This document shows positions 11,600 to 21,689 of a DNA stretch of 64,000 nt, piece by piece. How positions within the stretch are numbered: the first letter of the stretch is position 1; each line of letters starts with the position of its first letter. The position numbers and the translations under genes were made by a program. The notes under the pieces are model-generated. The model was not told the DNA's origin. It ran no database searches and saw only the letters and a program-made list of their open reading frames with translations. Source of the DNA: Mauremys mutica (taxonomy: Eukaryota > Chordata > Testudines > Geoemydidae); contig NC_059079.1 of assembly GCF_020497125.1 (NCBI RefSeq), positions 6,603,053 to 6,667,052 of the forward strand, written 5' to 3'.

Positions 11600-11757
11600 C
11601 CAGGGAGGTTGTGGAATCTGTCACTGGAGATTTTTAAGAGCAGGTTGGACAGACACCTGTCAGGAGTGGTCTAGAGATCATGCTTGGCCCTGCCTGGAGT
11701 GCAGGAGACTGGATTTAGAAGACCCATTAAGGTCCCTTCCAGTCCTATGATTCTATC
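11600..11757 (+). mobile_element. CR1 LINE, 3'-end fragment
   Basis: The sequence encodes the typical end of the CR1 polymerase (GGTTGTGGAATCTGTCACTGG, then TTTTTAAGAGCAGGTTGGAC) and closes with CCCTTCCAGTCCTATGATTCTA. That tail with ATTCTATG-type units is the CR1 signature. It is strongly 5'-truncated and non-coding now. Confidence 0.85.
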
Positions 11758-11759
11758 GT

Positions 11760-12430
11760 CTGAGTGGGCCAGCCTAATGCTGGAGCAGGGATCTGTAACC
11801 AGGATGCCAGCAGAACTCAGATGCAGGGAGTTGTCCATTACGTTCCTAAACATGTTATGCATGACCAAGATTTTTTTGTTGGTGTGCTGAGGGGGAGGCT
11901 GGTGGGTGGAGATATGGTTTTTGGGTGACGGATTTGGCATAGGCCTTTCTTTTGATAATTGTCTTCTCCAGCTCTTTTTCTAAGTGTTTCGTCTGTCTAT
12001 TCTATTATCCTTGTAAGGAGTAAAACCTAGTTCCTCTGATTGTGAGGTGCTTTTTTTGTATTACATCATGTAAACATTAATAAAGAAGTAACATTAAAGG
12101 AAAAATGAACCCTTTGAGATCCCCCGCTTTGGGTCTGATTGTTACACTTGGACCGGCCGTTCACATTCTGATCTCAGATTGGCTGGCTTGTAGCAACAGT
12201 TTTCTAGATTCCACAGCTCTCTCCAGCTGAGGGAAAACATTACATTTATTGAACCGTTCAGATTACTGGGGAAATACATATTTCTGCCTCCTTTCAAAAC
12301 CCCAGCAATGTACTTTCTAAACTATCCACATATGGCAGCATCAGGATATGCATGTGGGCATGATCCTGCATTCCTTTCGTTCCCAATAGCCCCACTCAGC
12401 TCTGTGCAAATGTTGACTGTGCAAGCTAGG
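11760..12430. other. Unique sequence, nothing recognised
   Basis: No repeat, RNA gene or coding frame I can support. Confidence 0.3.
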
Positions 12431-12444
12431 GGTGTTCTGTAAAC

Positions 12445-12664
12445 CAGGGGTTCTCAAACTGGGGATTGGGACCCCTCAGGGGGTCACAAGGTTATTACAT
12501 GGGGAGTCGCGAGCTGTCAGCCTCCACCTCAAACCCCGCTTTGTCTCCAGCATTTATAATGGTGTTATAAATGAAAAACACTTTTTAATATATTCAAGGG
12601 GAGGTCGCACTCAGAGGCTTGCTGTGTGAAAGGGGTCACCAGTACAAAAGTTTGAGAGCCACTG
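12445..12664. mobile_element. hAT-like nonautonomous element (GGTTCTCAAAC family)
   Basis: Terminal inverted repeats CAGGGGTTCTCAAACTGGGG and CAAAAGTTTGAGAGCCACTG bound a 220-bp element with no coding capacity. It is flanked by CTGTAAAC (12437-12444) and CCGTAAAC (12665-12672), an 8-bp target duplication with one mismatch. The 8-bp duplication and CA..TG ends fit hAT-superfamily transposition. Confidence 0.9.
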
Positions 12665-12669
12665 CCGTA

Positions 12670-13212
12670 AACAAAGATGTACCTCACAGATAACCAGCTA
12701 CCATAAATATGTATTTATAGACGTGATTAAGGCATGTTTACATGAGTTTTTCCAATAAACATGTAATATAGCAGGGCTTGTGGAGCTCTGTATAGGGTAT
12801 TGATGTTGCAGTGAGTCCAGACTTGCCAGATGCGGCACATTCTTGATTTCCAATTGATTTCGCTGGGAGTTGAGGGTACTCAGCACCTCACAGGATCGGG
12901 CCCAGTGCACATACAGGCACTGACGGACACAATGTGCTGATTTTTAAAGGCCAGGAGTTTGATTATTTCAACTGTTTATGCTAACGGGCCTGATTCTCTG
13001 CTGTGTGGTCACTTACACCTGTTCAATGGAAGAACAAGGGGGTATAAAACCCTACCCTTTTGATTGCATAAGGCCCCCCAAAGTCTAGCGCACCCATTGA
13101 AGGCCTACATCACTTCCCCTGGTAAGTCAGAGGAAAGGGCACTGGAAGTGTACATGAAGAGCAGGTTGGGGCTTTTTCGATGCTTTTTCTTTGGTTGGAA
13201 AATGCTGATTTG
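12670..13212. other. Unique sequence with traces of amniote repeats
   Basis: No gene. GGGCCTGATTCTCTGCTGTG near 12986 resembles one end of the fold-back family described at 18427. Confidence 0.3.
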
Positions 13213-13220
13213 TCACAGCT

Positions 13221-13345
13221 CGGGTGACCAGATGTCTCGATTTTATAGGGACAGTCCCGATATTTGGGGCTTTGTCTTATATAGGTGTCTATTCGCCCCC
13301 CATCCCCGGTCCCAATTTTTCATACTTGCTGTCCAGTCACCCTAG
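13221..13345. mobile_element. hAT-like mini-element (GGGTGACCAG family), copy 1
   Basis: The inverted ends GGGTGACCAGATGTC and CCAGTCACCCTAG enclose the family core 'GGGACAGTCCCGATATTTGG'. The flanks TCACAGCT (13213-13220) and TCACAACT (13346-13353) form an 8-bp target duplication with one mismatch. The 125-bp copy is non-coding. Three more copies lie in this window. Confidence 0.9.
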
Positions 13346-13680
13346 TCACAACTGAAGCTTTTTGCAGAGCCATGTTGGTTCTGGCAACACTCTCGTTGGA
13401 AAGGTTTCTCAGGGGTAGGCTAGGGAAGTGGGAGGAAGAGACAGCGAGAAACCCCAGCACACCAAACCCCAGAACAGCCAGTGGGCTGGGTGCTCACTTA
13501 GCATGTGGGAGACCCAGATTCAAATTCCTGCTTGGAATCATGTATCATTACCGGTGCAGTTACCGCTTTTCCAGAAGAGACCTCCCCTCCCCAAAAAAGA
13601 CTTTTACAAGTGATGAGCCTGTAGCCTGATTTGGGGAGGGTTAGTAGGGACAGTGGAATGTATCCACTTAATTTAGTTTT

Positions 13681-13743
13681 ATTTAATAATTAATTTTCTA
13701 ATTAATTAATAATAATAATAATAATTAATAGATATTAATAATG
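13681..13743. repeat. TAA/TTAA-rich simple repeat
   Basis: Degenerate (AAT)n and ATTAATTA tracts. Confidence 0.85.
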
Positions 13744-13834
13744 TGGGTATGGCTCGCCAATATGTGTGATCAGAAGATAAAGTTCGTCTTGAATCAGGCT
13801 TCACAGAATTTATACAAGGAGATTGGGGGTATAT

Positions 13835-14547
13835 GACAGGAAATTACACTGAGACAGAAATAGTCAATCAAGACCTTTTATTTAAAATCAATGAACCAAT
13901 AAGTAAATGTAAAATGTTAAAAGCAGTTTGAGATTACAAAGTTACAAATATCACAGTTCTTTAAGAGATATAAATCTATGATAATACACAGTTCTAAATG
14001 CACTCTGTAGCAGTAGGGTGTTGTTCACACCTTTGATAGAGGAAGTTATAAAGAAACTGGTTATGAGTTAAACCCTTTATAAACTAAATGCTTTTAAAAG
14101 ATAAAGCAGAAATAAGAATTATTTCATACTTACAGCTGTGAAAAGAATTAATACTACGACTTAATATTGACAGCTTTCGTAGGAGAGAGAGGCATCGATG
14201 TAGGTTGAGGCGATAAGGAAATAGATAGGTGTATCGCCCGCCTAATGGTGGATTGTCACCCTTTTTATAGGGAGAAATCCTTCCTCCTATGCCCAAATTT
14301 GTCTTTCCCCCCCGGAAATGTTAGGGTACCTGTTCCCATAGGCTGACCTTTTGTGTGCGTATTAATGACAGATATGTACGTATCTGTGGTGTATGTGTTA
14401 GATTTGTGGGCAGAAATTCCCCCCTTTTCACCCTATTTAGGTGAAAGGTTAGCAGACATTCAAAAGGTCCCTAGACATTTTGCGTAGGTTTGTATCCTAT
14501 TATTACTTTTCTGAGTAAGGGTCTTAAAGGTTGCTGTCAGCGTCACA
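13835..14547 (-). mobile_element. Possible solo LTR (minus strand)
   Basis: Read on the minus strand, a TATAAAAA box (complement of 14262-14269) is followed about 380 bases later by AATAAAAGG (AATAAA complement at 13877-13882), the U3-R-U5 order of an LTR. A possible 5' end, TGTGACGCTG, is the complement of the bases ending at about 14547. No flanking duplication could be settled, and internal retroviral genes are absent. It could equally be unrelated AT-rich DNA. Confidence 0.3.
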
Positions 14548-14549
14548 GA

Positions 14550-15050
14550 GGAAATTGGCCAGGATGTCTGGCCTAGAAGTTTCTAGGTATTTTGCATTAC
14601 AGCTTATTGTAAATAATCCCATTAATCTATGCAGCCTACACACTTTTATCAAAAAAACATTTTATACAGACCAACAGATTAATCCTCAGGGCTACAGAGC
14701 CCAAGCCTGGTTTCAGTGGAGTCACTGACAAAACTCCCATTGACTTCAATGGGAGCAACATCAGGCCCCATACATCCGGCATCTCTGCAACGCAGGATCA
14801 GTCTCCGCTGGGGAGGAGGGCGACAGTAATCAGTACAGCAGCAATGGAAGTTGCTGGGTGCTCAGCATCTTTCAGCATTTAAAATCTGCTGGGCAGCACC
14901 TATTTATCTGTCTGTAAAGATCCATGCACACTTCCGGCACTGTATAAAATGACAATGGCCTGTGCAACTGAAGCCAGAGGCTACAAATAGCTCTGCTGCT
15001 AAATGGACTGTGTGATATACTGCCGGTTCCTCGTTCCCCAGAGCTAATCA
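14550..15050. other. Unique sequence with a fold-back repeat relic
   Basis: About 14705-14768 contains CCCATTGACTTCAATGGGAG, the palindromic centre of the fold-back family seen at 18427. Nothing else is recognised. Confidence 0.35.
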
Positions 15051-15053
15051 CGC

Positions 15054-15139
15054 CAGTTCACCGTTCCAAAGTGCGCGGAGGACAGTACTATCACGACAGT
15101 TCACCATTCCAAAGTGCGCACAGGACACTACTATCTGCA
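15054..15139. repeat. 43-bp imperfect tandem duplication
   Basis: Unit 1 (15054-15096) and unit 2 (15097-15139) share CAGTTCACC.TTCCAAAGTGC and GGACA.TACTATC with few differences. The duplication seems to start slightly earlier, since ATCACG precedes both units. Confidence 0.85.
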
Positions 15140-15596
15140 CATGTGGCTGTTGACTGTTGCATTATTCTGCTCAAGCACATTCTGTTCTGCTGAATTCTCT
15201 CGGACATGTGGTGTTTCGAAACCATGAAGTGCTGTGAAAAAATATAGAAGGAAGATTCAGTCTGATCCAGATGAAAACACTTTTTCTTTTTGGTAATCCA
15301 TGCATTGCTTTATAGCCCTCAGGTGCTGCAGGAAGTTTCACCAATCTATAGATGACCCTGAGCACTGAGTTTTGCGTTTGGATCTCTGAATTAGCTGAAA
15401 GATGCGAAAAAACACATGCCAGCAGAAAGCTCCCGACTGGCCCCACAAACGGAGAACTCTCACGTGCGTAAGTTATTTTGACAGAGGTCAGTTGTAATTT
15501 GCACTCAGTTAAGGCAACTGGAGATCTGACCCTTTCAGACTGGGGCATCCAAAGAAACAAAGGACTAAATTCGGCGTGGAGGCTCATGGAAGTCAC
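15140..15596. other. Unique sequence, nothing recognised
   Basis: No gene. The 350-codon minus-strand frame that starts here runs through the GC-rich transposon next door and is rejected as a gene. Confidence 0.35.
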
Positions 15597-15604
15597 ATGC
15601 ATAC

Positions 15605-16209
15605 CAGGGCTGCCCAGAGGATTCCGGGGGCCCGGGGTCTTCGGCGGCGGGGGGCCCTTCCGTTCCGGGACCCGCCGCCAAAGTGCCCCGAAGACCCGCG
15701 GCGGGAGGCCCCCGCCGCCGAATTGCCACCGAAGCGGGACCCGCCGCCGAAGCGCAGCCCGGTCTTCGGCGGTAATTCGGTGGCGGGGGGGGGGCTCCCG
15801 CCGCGGGCCTTCGGGGCACTTCGGCGGCGGGTCCCGGAACAGAAGGGGCCCCCCGCCGCCGAAGACTGGGCTGCGCTTCGGTGGCGGCGGCGGCGGGTCC
15901 CGCTTCCCCCCCGGCCTTTTACCCGAGCGCGTCTCCGGCGGGGCCTGAGCTCCGTCCCGCTCAAAGCCGCGTGGTGAGGGGGTGGGGCTGTGAGCTCCAC
16001 GCCGAGCGGAGGCAGCTGCCCCGCCCCCTCCCCACGGCGCTCTGAGCGGGGCGGGGCTCAGGGGCTTGGCCGGAGACTCGGCGCTTGATGCGCTGAGGCT
16101 CCAGGAGAGGGGCGGAGGCGGGAGCCTCCGCTCTTCTCTTGGGGGCCCCTGCGGAGCCCAGGGCCCGGGGCAAATTGCCCCCTTTGCCCCCCCCCTCTGG
16201 GCGGCCCTG
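15605..16209. mobile_element. GC-rich hAT-like element with ~98-bp internal inverted repeat
   Basis: The ends CAGGGCTGCCCAGAGG and CCTCTGGGCGGCCCTG are inverted repeats. ATGCATAC flanks both sides exactly (15597-15604 and 16210-16217), an 8-bp hAT-type target duplication. Inside, 15637-15734 is almost the reverse complement of 15764-15866, built from repeated CTTCGGCGG / CCGCCGAAG units. The 605-bp element is non-coding; the long frames through it are products of GC bias. It would score as a CpG island. A shorter relative lies at 55648-55902. Confidence 0.93.
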
Positions 16210-16533
16210 ATGCATACACCCAAGGGTACACCAAGGCCTGAAGTAGTTTGCTGAAGCCACCCACCTCTTGATCAAGCCATGTGTGTGTTAGGGGGAAACT
16301 AACCTCAGACGTGGCGCTGTGATTCCTGAAAGAAGGCAGGAATCCCGTGGGACAAAAGTGAGTCCCAGGGGCCGCTGTCAGCCCTTTGGGTGTACAACTC
16401 ATTCCACATTTCTGAGATACAGCTGATAGATCGAAGGGTGGAGTTTAGTTCTTGGTGGTGGGAAACGCGTTCAAGTATTCACCTTCATTGTACGGAGTGG
16501 TTGTGATCCTTGGAAAATAACATCTAGCTCAGG

Positions 16534-16641
16534 TGTCAAGTATCAGAGGGGGAGCCGTGTTAGTCTGGATCTGTAAAAGCAGCAAAGAGTCTTGTGGCAC
16601 CTTATAGACTAACAGACGTTTTGGAGCAAGACTCTTTGCTG
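16534..16641 (+). mobile_element. Turtle fold-back interspersed repeat (copy 2), 13-bp target duplication
   Basis: It begins CAAGTATCAGAGGGGGAGCC and continues through CTTGTGGCACCTTATAGAC to CAGACGTTTTGGAGC. It then folds back: GCAGCAAAGAGTCTTG is repeated inverted as CAAGACTCTTTGCTGC. CATCTAGCTCAGG occurs on both sides (16521-16533 and 16642-16654), an exact 13-bp target duplication. It inserted across the 5' edge of the hAT-like element at 16651 and is therefore younger than it. Confidence 0.9.
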
Positions 16642-16650
16642 CATCTAGCT

Positions 16651-16850
16651 CAGGGGTTCTCAAACATTTTTTGCTGGGACCCCCTTTGAAAATATTTCAG
16701 ACTGTGGTGACCCCCCACCCAAATACCATGCCACCCAGTTCTGAAGGCAGCAGCACCACTGTGTGGAAGTAAGGGTGGCAATACCACAACCTGCCTACAA
16801 TAAGCTTGTGACCCCCTTTTGGGTCAGGACCCTCCGTTTGAGAAACGCTG
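16651..16850. mobile_element. hAT-like nonautonomous element (GGTTCTCAAAC family)
   Basis: The ends CAGGGGTTCTCAAACATTTT and CCGTTTGAGAAACGCTG enclose 200 bp with CCCCC/GGGG-rich subterminal sequence. The flanks ATCTAGCT (16643-16650) and ATCTAGAT (16851-16858) form an 8-bp target duplication with one mismatch. Its left flank and first four bases were duplicated when the fold-back retroposon inserted. Confidence 0.9.
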
Positions 16851-16859
16851 ATCTAGATG

Positions 16860-17090
16860 GTCAGGGCATTAGCCTTGCCCTTGGGATATGGGGGTTCAAT
16901 TCCCTGCTCTGTCACAGACTTCCTGTATGACCTTGGGCGAATCTTTTAACCTTCCTGAGCCTCAGTTCCCCATCTGTCCAGTGGGGATAGCAGCACCGCC
17001 CTACCTCACAGGGGTGTTGTGAGGATAAATCCATTAAAGAGTGAGAAGCGCTCAGATACTGTGGTGCTGGAGGCCACATAAGCACCGTAA
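16860..17090 (+). mobile_element. MIR-type SINE relic
   Basis: It has the MIR core order: GTTCAATTCCCTGCTCTGTC, then TGACCTTGGGCGAATC, CCTCAGTTCCCCATCTG, and GGTGTTGTGAGGATAAA. Old and diverged. Confidence 0.85.
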
Positions 17091-17610
17091 ACAGCTAGTT
17101 TCCCCTACCCCAGTTCCTCACTTTCCCTCTGCCAAAATGGTGGCGAAACATAGTATTTCATTGGAACTACGCACCACATTTGGAGGCAGGTTTTATAGCA
17201 AGTTGCTACATTTGTCGGCGCTTAAGTGTTGGAGCACATGGCCCTACGCTGTTATCCAGATGTGAGCAGTTGGCATTACCTCCCTGATCTAAATAGAATC
17301 CACACACATGCCAGAGGGTCAGCCATATCCCTTCCATGGGTCTGGCTCTACGGGCAACGAATCATTATAAACCTCAGCTCAAGCTTTTCCCACCCCCAGC
17401 CCTGGCTATTCTGAAGGTTTCCTGGAGAACTTCTGGTCTCAGTCCTAGACGGTTCCCCTGACCAAGAGGTCACCCACCTTTTGTATTGTGGTGCAAGTGA
17501 TGAAGTGCGCCTGCCTCACATGAGTCAGCAGAAGTTACTCAGCTGACTCCTGATCCCTGTGCCAGGCTGAGATCCTGTTACACCTTGTTTGCATTTAAAA
17601 TCTAGTGTAC

Positions 17611-17627
17611 TCCATCGCCATAGCAAC
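17611..17627. promoter_or_regulatory. Second X-box-like motif
   Basis: CATCGCCATAGCAACGG contains TCGCCATAGCAAC, close to an RFX X-box on the minus strand. One half-site is imperfect, so confidence is low. Confidence 0.25.
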
Positions 17628-17649
17628 GGAGGCCTCACACACTTTAATC

Positions 17650-17800
17650 TGTTTATCTTTACCACACCCCAGCCAGGTAGGGAAGTGCTATTATGGGGAA
17701 CTGAGGCACAAAGAGACATCGTCACTAGAAACACTGCAGTGGCACCTTGTGTAACACCCACAGACCCAGTTGTCGGTGGGCGGGATTGAATTTGGGACTT
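17650..17800 (-). mobile_element. MIR-type SINE relic
   Basis: TGGGGAACTGAGGCACAAAGAG is followed by TTGAATTTGGGACTTCTGG, the reverse order of the MIR core. Confidence 0.6.
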
Positions 17801-17929
17801 CTGGAGCTAAATGCATGAGCTAAAAACTACATGGCTCTTAGCTAAGGCTGTAGCAGACTCATGAATCTCTCAGTGGTCTCAGTGCCACTAGAGGGGCCAG
17901 AACATCACATTCAGGATGTGTGTGGGATA

Positions 17930-18176
17930 CACATGCACTGCTGTAGCGCTTTAGTGTAGACACTCAGTACAACCCCAGGAGGGGTTCTCCTCTAGCTGTA
18001 GTTAATCCACTTCCCTGAGAGGCGGCAGCTGGGTTGATTGAAAAGTTCTTCCCTCATGCTGTCTACACCGAGGGTTAGGTCAGCTTAATTACTTCATTTA
18101 GGGTGTGGATTTTTCACGCCTCTGAGCAACATAGCTGGGTGGACCTAACACTTTTAGTATCAACCTGGCCTAAGGC
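17930..18176. mobile_element. Turtle nonautonomous DNA element (GTAGCGCTTTAGTGTAGACA type)
   Basis: TGTAGCGCTTTAGTGTAGACAC, GGAGGGGTTCTCC, TCCCTGAGAGGCGGCAGCT and CTGTCTACACCGAGGGTTAGG are the landmarks of a common turtle palindromic element; CACGCCTCTGAGCAACATAGC follows. Diverged and non-coding; the ends are approximate. Confidence 0.7.
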
Positions 18177-18249
18177 TCAGATTTGCAAAAGCCCCAAAGC
18201 ATCTAACCTGCCCTGATTTCAATGGGAGCTAGGTGCCTAAATATCTTTG

Positions 18250-18372
18250 AGGACGTGATCTTAAGTGATTTTCCCAAGGCCATAGAGAAAGTCAGTAGCA
18301 GAGCAGGGCATTGAACACAGTTCTTCCGCAGCCCCAGCTAGCACCCTAACCACTGGGCAATCTTTCCCCTGG
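18250..18372 (-). mobile_element. MIR-type SINE relic
   Basis: TTTTCCCAAGGCCATAGAGAA and CACCCTAACCACTGGGCAATC mark the minus-strand MIR core. Confidence 0.7.
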
Positions 18373-18426
18373 GAACAAAAGGTAGCAGCGTATCACCAGC
18401 AAGACTGACCCAGGGCCATGAGACCA

Positions 18427-18517
18427 GGGGGCCAGATCCTCATCTTGAGTAACTGGGCAGAGTTCTGCTGACTTCAATGGAGACGTGCTAATTTACACAG
18501 CTGAAACTCTGGCCCCT
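18427..18517. repeat. Palindromic amniote mini-repeat (CCAGATCCTCA..TCTGGCCC)
   Basis: The inverted ends GGGGCCAGATCCTCA and TGAAACTCTGGCCCC surround CTGACTTCAATGGAG. The same ~90-bp fold-back recurs, in various states of decay, at about 10745, 14705, 20118, 22118, 33215, 44648 and 59065. Confidence 0.65.
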
Positions 18518-18589
18518 CACATATCTAAACAGAGATATTATTTTCCAGGGCTTACTCTCTGAAACCAGAGCTACCTTTCAGTGGTGGAG

Positions 18590-19280
18590 GTGGTTCACTG
18601 GCCTAGCGCGATTATTAAGCACTGCCAAGAAGAAGAAGACCCAGATTTAACCCTCTATTCCATTCTCTTTCTCCTGGAGAAATAGCTATTAGTAATGTGG
18701 AGGCAGGTGAGATTTCCAAACACCAGCCAGGAGCACTATTCTGCAAGGACCTGCTAGTTGGATGATACATGCGGTGACAGAAGGCTTAGAAACATATGAT
18801 CTTGCTGTACCAGATTAGGTCCATCAGATCCAGCCCCCTGTCTCTGACCATGCAGTTCCTTATAGATCTGACCACTCACTGCTCTGTAATAATGAGAGAA
18901 ACTACGGATTCATTAAACTGCTGCAGATTCATCTCAGAGACATGGTTCTCCGGGACCCAGATCTCAGAATCAAACAGTTTCCTTCAGCATTGGGAGGAAT
19001 TTGCTATATTTGGGAAGGGTCAGGTGGTTTCCGTGTAGGGCTTTGGCAGACAAATATTGATTTCCAAGGGGCCTGGGAAACGTACAGCCATAAGGGGAAT
19101 GGGGGAAAAGAGAGGAGTGGGGCACATATGGCGAATTACAGCAGATGATGTCATTAACACACTTTTAAAGTTGTGTGCCTGATTCTGGTCACGTACCAGG
19201 CACCTCTCAAATTGCAATTGTCCTTGCAGGCAGGGAGCTCTCATGTGGCTTCACTGAGAAGATGAATATTCCCTAAGGAC
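18590..19280. other. Unique sequence with weak repeat traces
   Basis: 18590-18690 is faintly MIR-like (plus strand) and 18785-18870 faintly CR1-like (minus strand). No gene. Confidence 0.25.
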
Positions 19281-19284
19281 AAGT

Positions 19285-19480
19285 GTGTTGCATTTCTGTA
19301 GCACTTTCCATCTCAGGATCACACGGTGCGTTACTAACAGGGATCAACTGCATCCAGATGGGGAAACTGAGGCACATGAAAAGCGAGGACTCAGCCAAAG
19401 TCACACACAGTCAGTCATCAATCCAGGAAGGCTCCATTTCACCTCGGTCTCACCAGCATGCAGCACTGCCTCCCTAACCA
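19285..19480 (-). mobile_element. MIR-type SINE relic
   Basis: GATGGGGAAACTGAGGCACA is followed by GCCAAAGTCACACACAGTC, then GCCTCCCTAACCAG. Confidence 0.8.
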
Positions 19481-19489
19481 GTGAAAGCA

Positions 19490-20110
19490 GCAAAGATGGG
19501 GGGATGAAAGTGGGTGCGTAGCTCCAGCCATTTTCTTTTTGTGACAGGACAGCCCATGTATTCCAGGGCAATTCAGCTGCCGTGAATTGTCTAAGATGGA
19601 GCTGTGAGATGGTTAGCTGAGCTTAAAAAAAAATCGAAGTGGTTATTGCTGTGCATCATCTCATGCCTTTAGAAAAAGACGCTCTGGATAGGTTTGAGTA
19701 ACTGCAGCAATAACTAGGAGAGCAGAAGTAATAAAACCAGGCTCTGTTCGGACCAAAACTCGACGTGCATGGTTAAAACTTGTTGATCCTCCACTAGGCT
19801 TTCTTCGCTTGGGTGCTGTGGAGCTTAAGCCTGATTCAACAGCCAAGAAGCTTTTCCAGACAGCTCGGCATAAATCAGGCTTTCATAATGCCCCCCCTGA
19901 CTAGTATGGAGCAAGAAATCCCACTTGCTCTCCTGCTTGGGGTAGTGGGAAAACCCTGTTCTCTGACATAGACTATGTGTGTATCCAAACGGCTTTGCCT
20001 CAGAGCTTCGCTTTCCAAGAATGTTCTGAGAAATGAGCTCCGAGATGGGACGCCTGGAGAAGCAGAGAGACAAGAATGCGTCTCCATTGCCATAGTACAA
20101 CTCCTCAGAT
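19490..20110. other. Unique sequence, nothing recognised
   Basis: A 136-codon minus-strand frame (19825-20235) has no recognisable domain and overlaps a repeat at its start, so I do not call it. Confidence 0.3.
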
Positions 20111-20117
20111 TGCTGGT

Positions 20118-20196
20118 GGGCCAGAGCCAGAGTGGTGTAAATCAGTGCAGCTCCATCGGTTTCAAGGTGCTGATTTACATCAAGGGAGGATCTGGC
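20118..20196. repeat. Palindromic amniote mini-repeat
   Basis: GGGCCAGAGCCAGAGTGGTG faces TCAAGGGAGGATCTGGCA, with GTAAATCAG / CTGATTTAC as inner arms. Confidence 0.65.
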
Positions 20197-20329
20197 ACAA
20201 TCCTCCAAACTACAGTTCCAATATCTAGCTGTCATCAGAGTGAGGTACTATTAATGGGCTCCCTTTGAACTCTTAAGGCCGGATTCTGTCCTCAGTTACC
20301 TTTGACTCCAGTGGCGTTACTGTGTCATG

Positions 20330-21260
20330 GGGCAGGCCTGGAGCCCCCTCCTGCAGCAGACCACACCGTGACAGGCACTCCTGCCTCGGTTCTCCCTCTC
20401 AGGTAACCCAATAACGCCATGTGCGGCTTATCCTCTAGTCCAGCCATATGGGTTAGTACCGGAACGTAGTTCAAGACAATCCGGAATAAAAGTCCCAACT
20501 ATATAACCCATTCCTCACTCCAGTCCTGAAAATTCAAAGCATCTTGCCTCCCTGTGCCTTACAACCCACACACCGGTGCCTTCAGCCACATCCCGACACT
20601 CGCTCAGCCCTCTCCCATCTCTGTACCAGGACTGCCACCCTAGTCCTTCCAGCTGGACTGCAATCCCTCCCTTCCCAGCAGGAACACCCATCACATCTCT
20701 GCTGGGGAGCAGCTTGCACTCCGGCCTGCCCCTCTCACAGTTCCTCTGGGCCTGGGGAGATCAGCGGGTAAACCCCTTCGCTCGTCCCCTGCCGTCTGCC
20801 TTCTCTGGCCCTTCACTCCAGCTCTCTGGCTTAGATCCAGCAGGCAACTCCTTTTACTGCTCTTCCGGCCTTCAGCCCGCTGCAGCTGCTGCTCCACCCT
20901 CTCACCTGGCCAAAATGGGAACACGTGCTCTGGCATTGGGGTGCTGGACTTACGTCATTTACAGGGGCCAGCCAGAATCTGGTTGCTTTAGGCCACTGCT
21001 TCCCAGGCAATACGCGTATTTTAGCCTTTTGTAACTGGTACTCTGCATGTCTCCTGAGGATAAACCTCCAGGCTGAGTTCTTGGTGAGACCTCTTCCCAA
21101 TTCAGTTATAGGGGCCCTCGGCCTCAGCTTGTGCTTCTCTAAACTCCAGCCTTGCTACAGGGCTAGAACACTGAATGTTAGCGCATCAGCCCTTTGTCTG
21201 TCAGAACTGAGATCTGCTTAACTGGGCTCTGGGGTCCTCTAAAAGTTGGGCGCCGTTGCT
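20330..21260. other. CT-rich segment, possible LTR-type repeat, unidentified
   Basis: Starting near TGTCATGGGGCAGGCCTGG, a long CCT/CCA-rich block interrupts a relic of the fold-back family that begins at about 20280. Strand bias towards pyrimidine and the abrupt left edge suggest an inserted element, perhaps a retroviral or gypsy-type LTR. I found neither its right end nor a target duplication. The 152-codon frame at 20576-21034 is proline/serine-rich low complexity without a domain. Confidence 0.25.
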
Positions 21261-21689
21261 TAGAATATGGACTGCAGCAGTATGCAAAGGGTTAAAACCA
21301 TGCTGGAGCCATTCCCTTGCATTTTACTAAGATCTATATAGTACATTAAAGTTATGAGTCTTATTATTGGCCATATAAAAAGTAAAAAGGAAATTAGAAC
21401 CTTATGAGAGGTTCTTTTGTGTACACATGGCAAGGGCATCTGAGTCCAAGAAGGCCTGCCAAATGCGCCTATATTTTTTCCAGACAAAGCCTCCTGCTTT
21501 CTCCGAGGTTCGGTTTGTTTCTTTTCTGTTTGTAAAAATATAGATTTATCTTTTCCCACTACATTGTGCGCTCTTCAGCACAAATGCAGCTTTCTTGGGT
21601 CAGCGAGAGCACACTCTGGGGCTTGTCTGTCCCTACTGGATGACTGGTTGGTGACTGGTTAATGATGGGCTGATCTGGGCCGTGTTCGG

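Noticed and set aside
15605..16209. CpG island / promoter
   Set aside because: The CpG density comes from a mobile element with terminal inverted repeats, not from a host promoter.
15171..16223. 350-codon minus-strand open frame, the longest in the window
   Set aside because: Most of it lies inside a GC-rich transposon with exact 8-bp target duplications and an internal hairpin. Overlapping long frames exist on both strands, as GC bias predicts.
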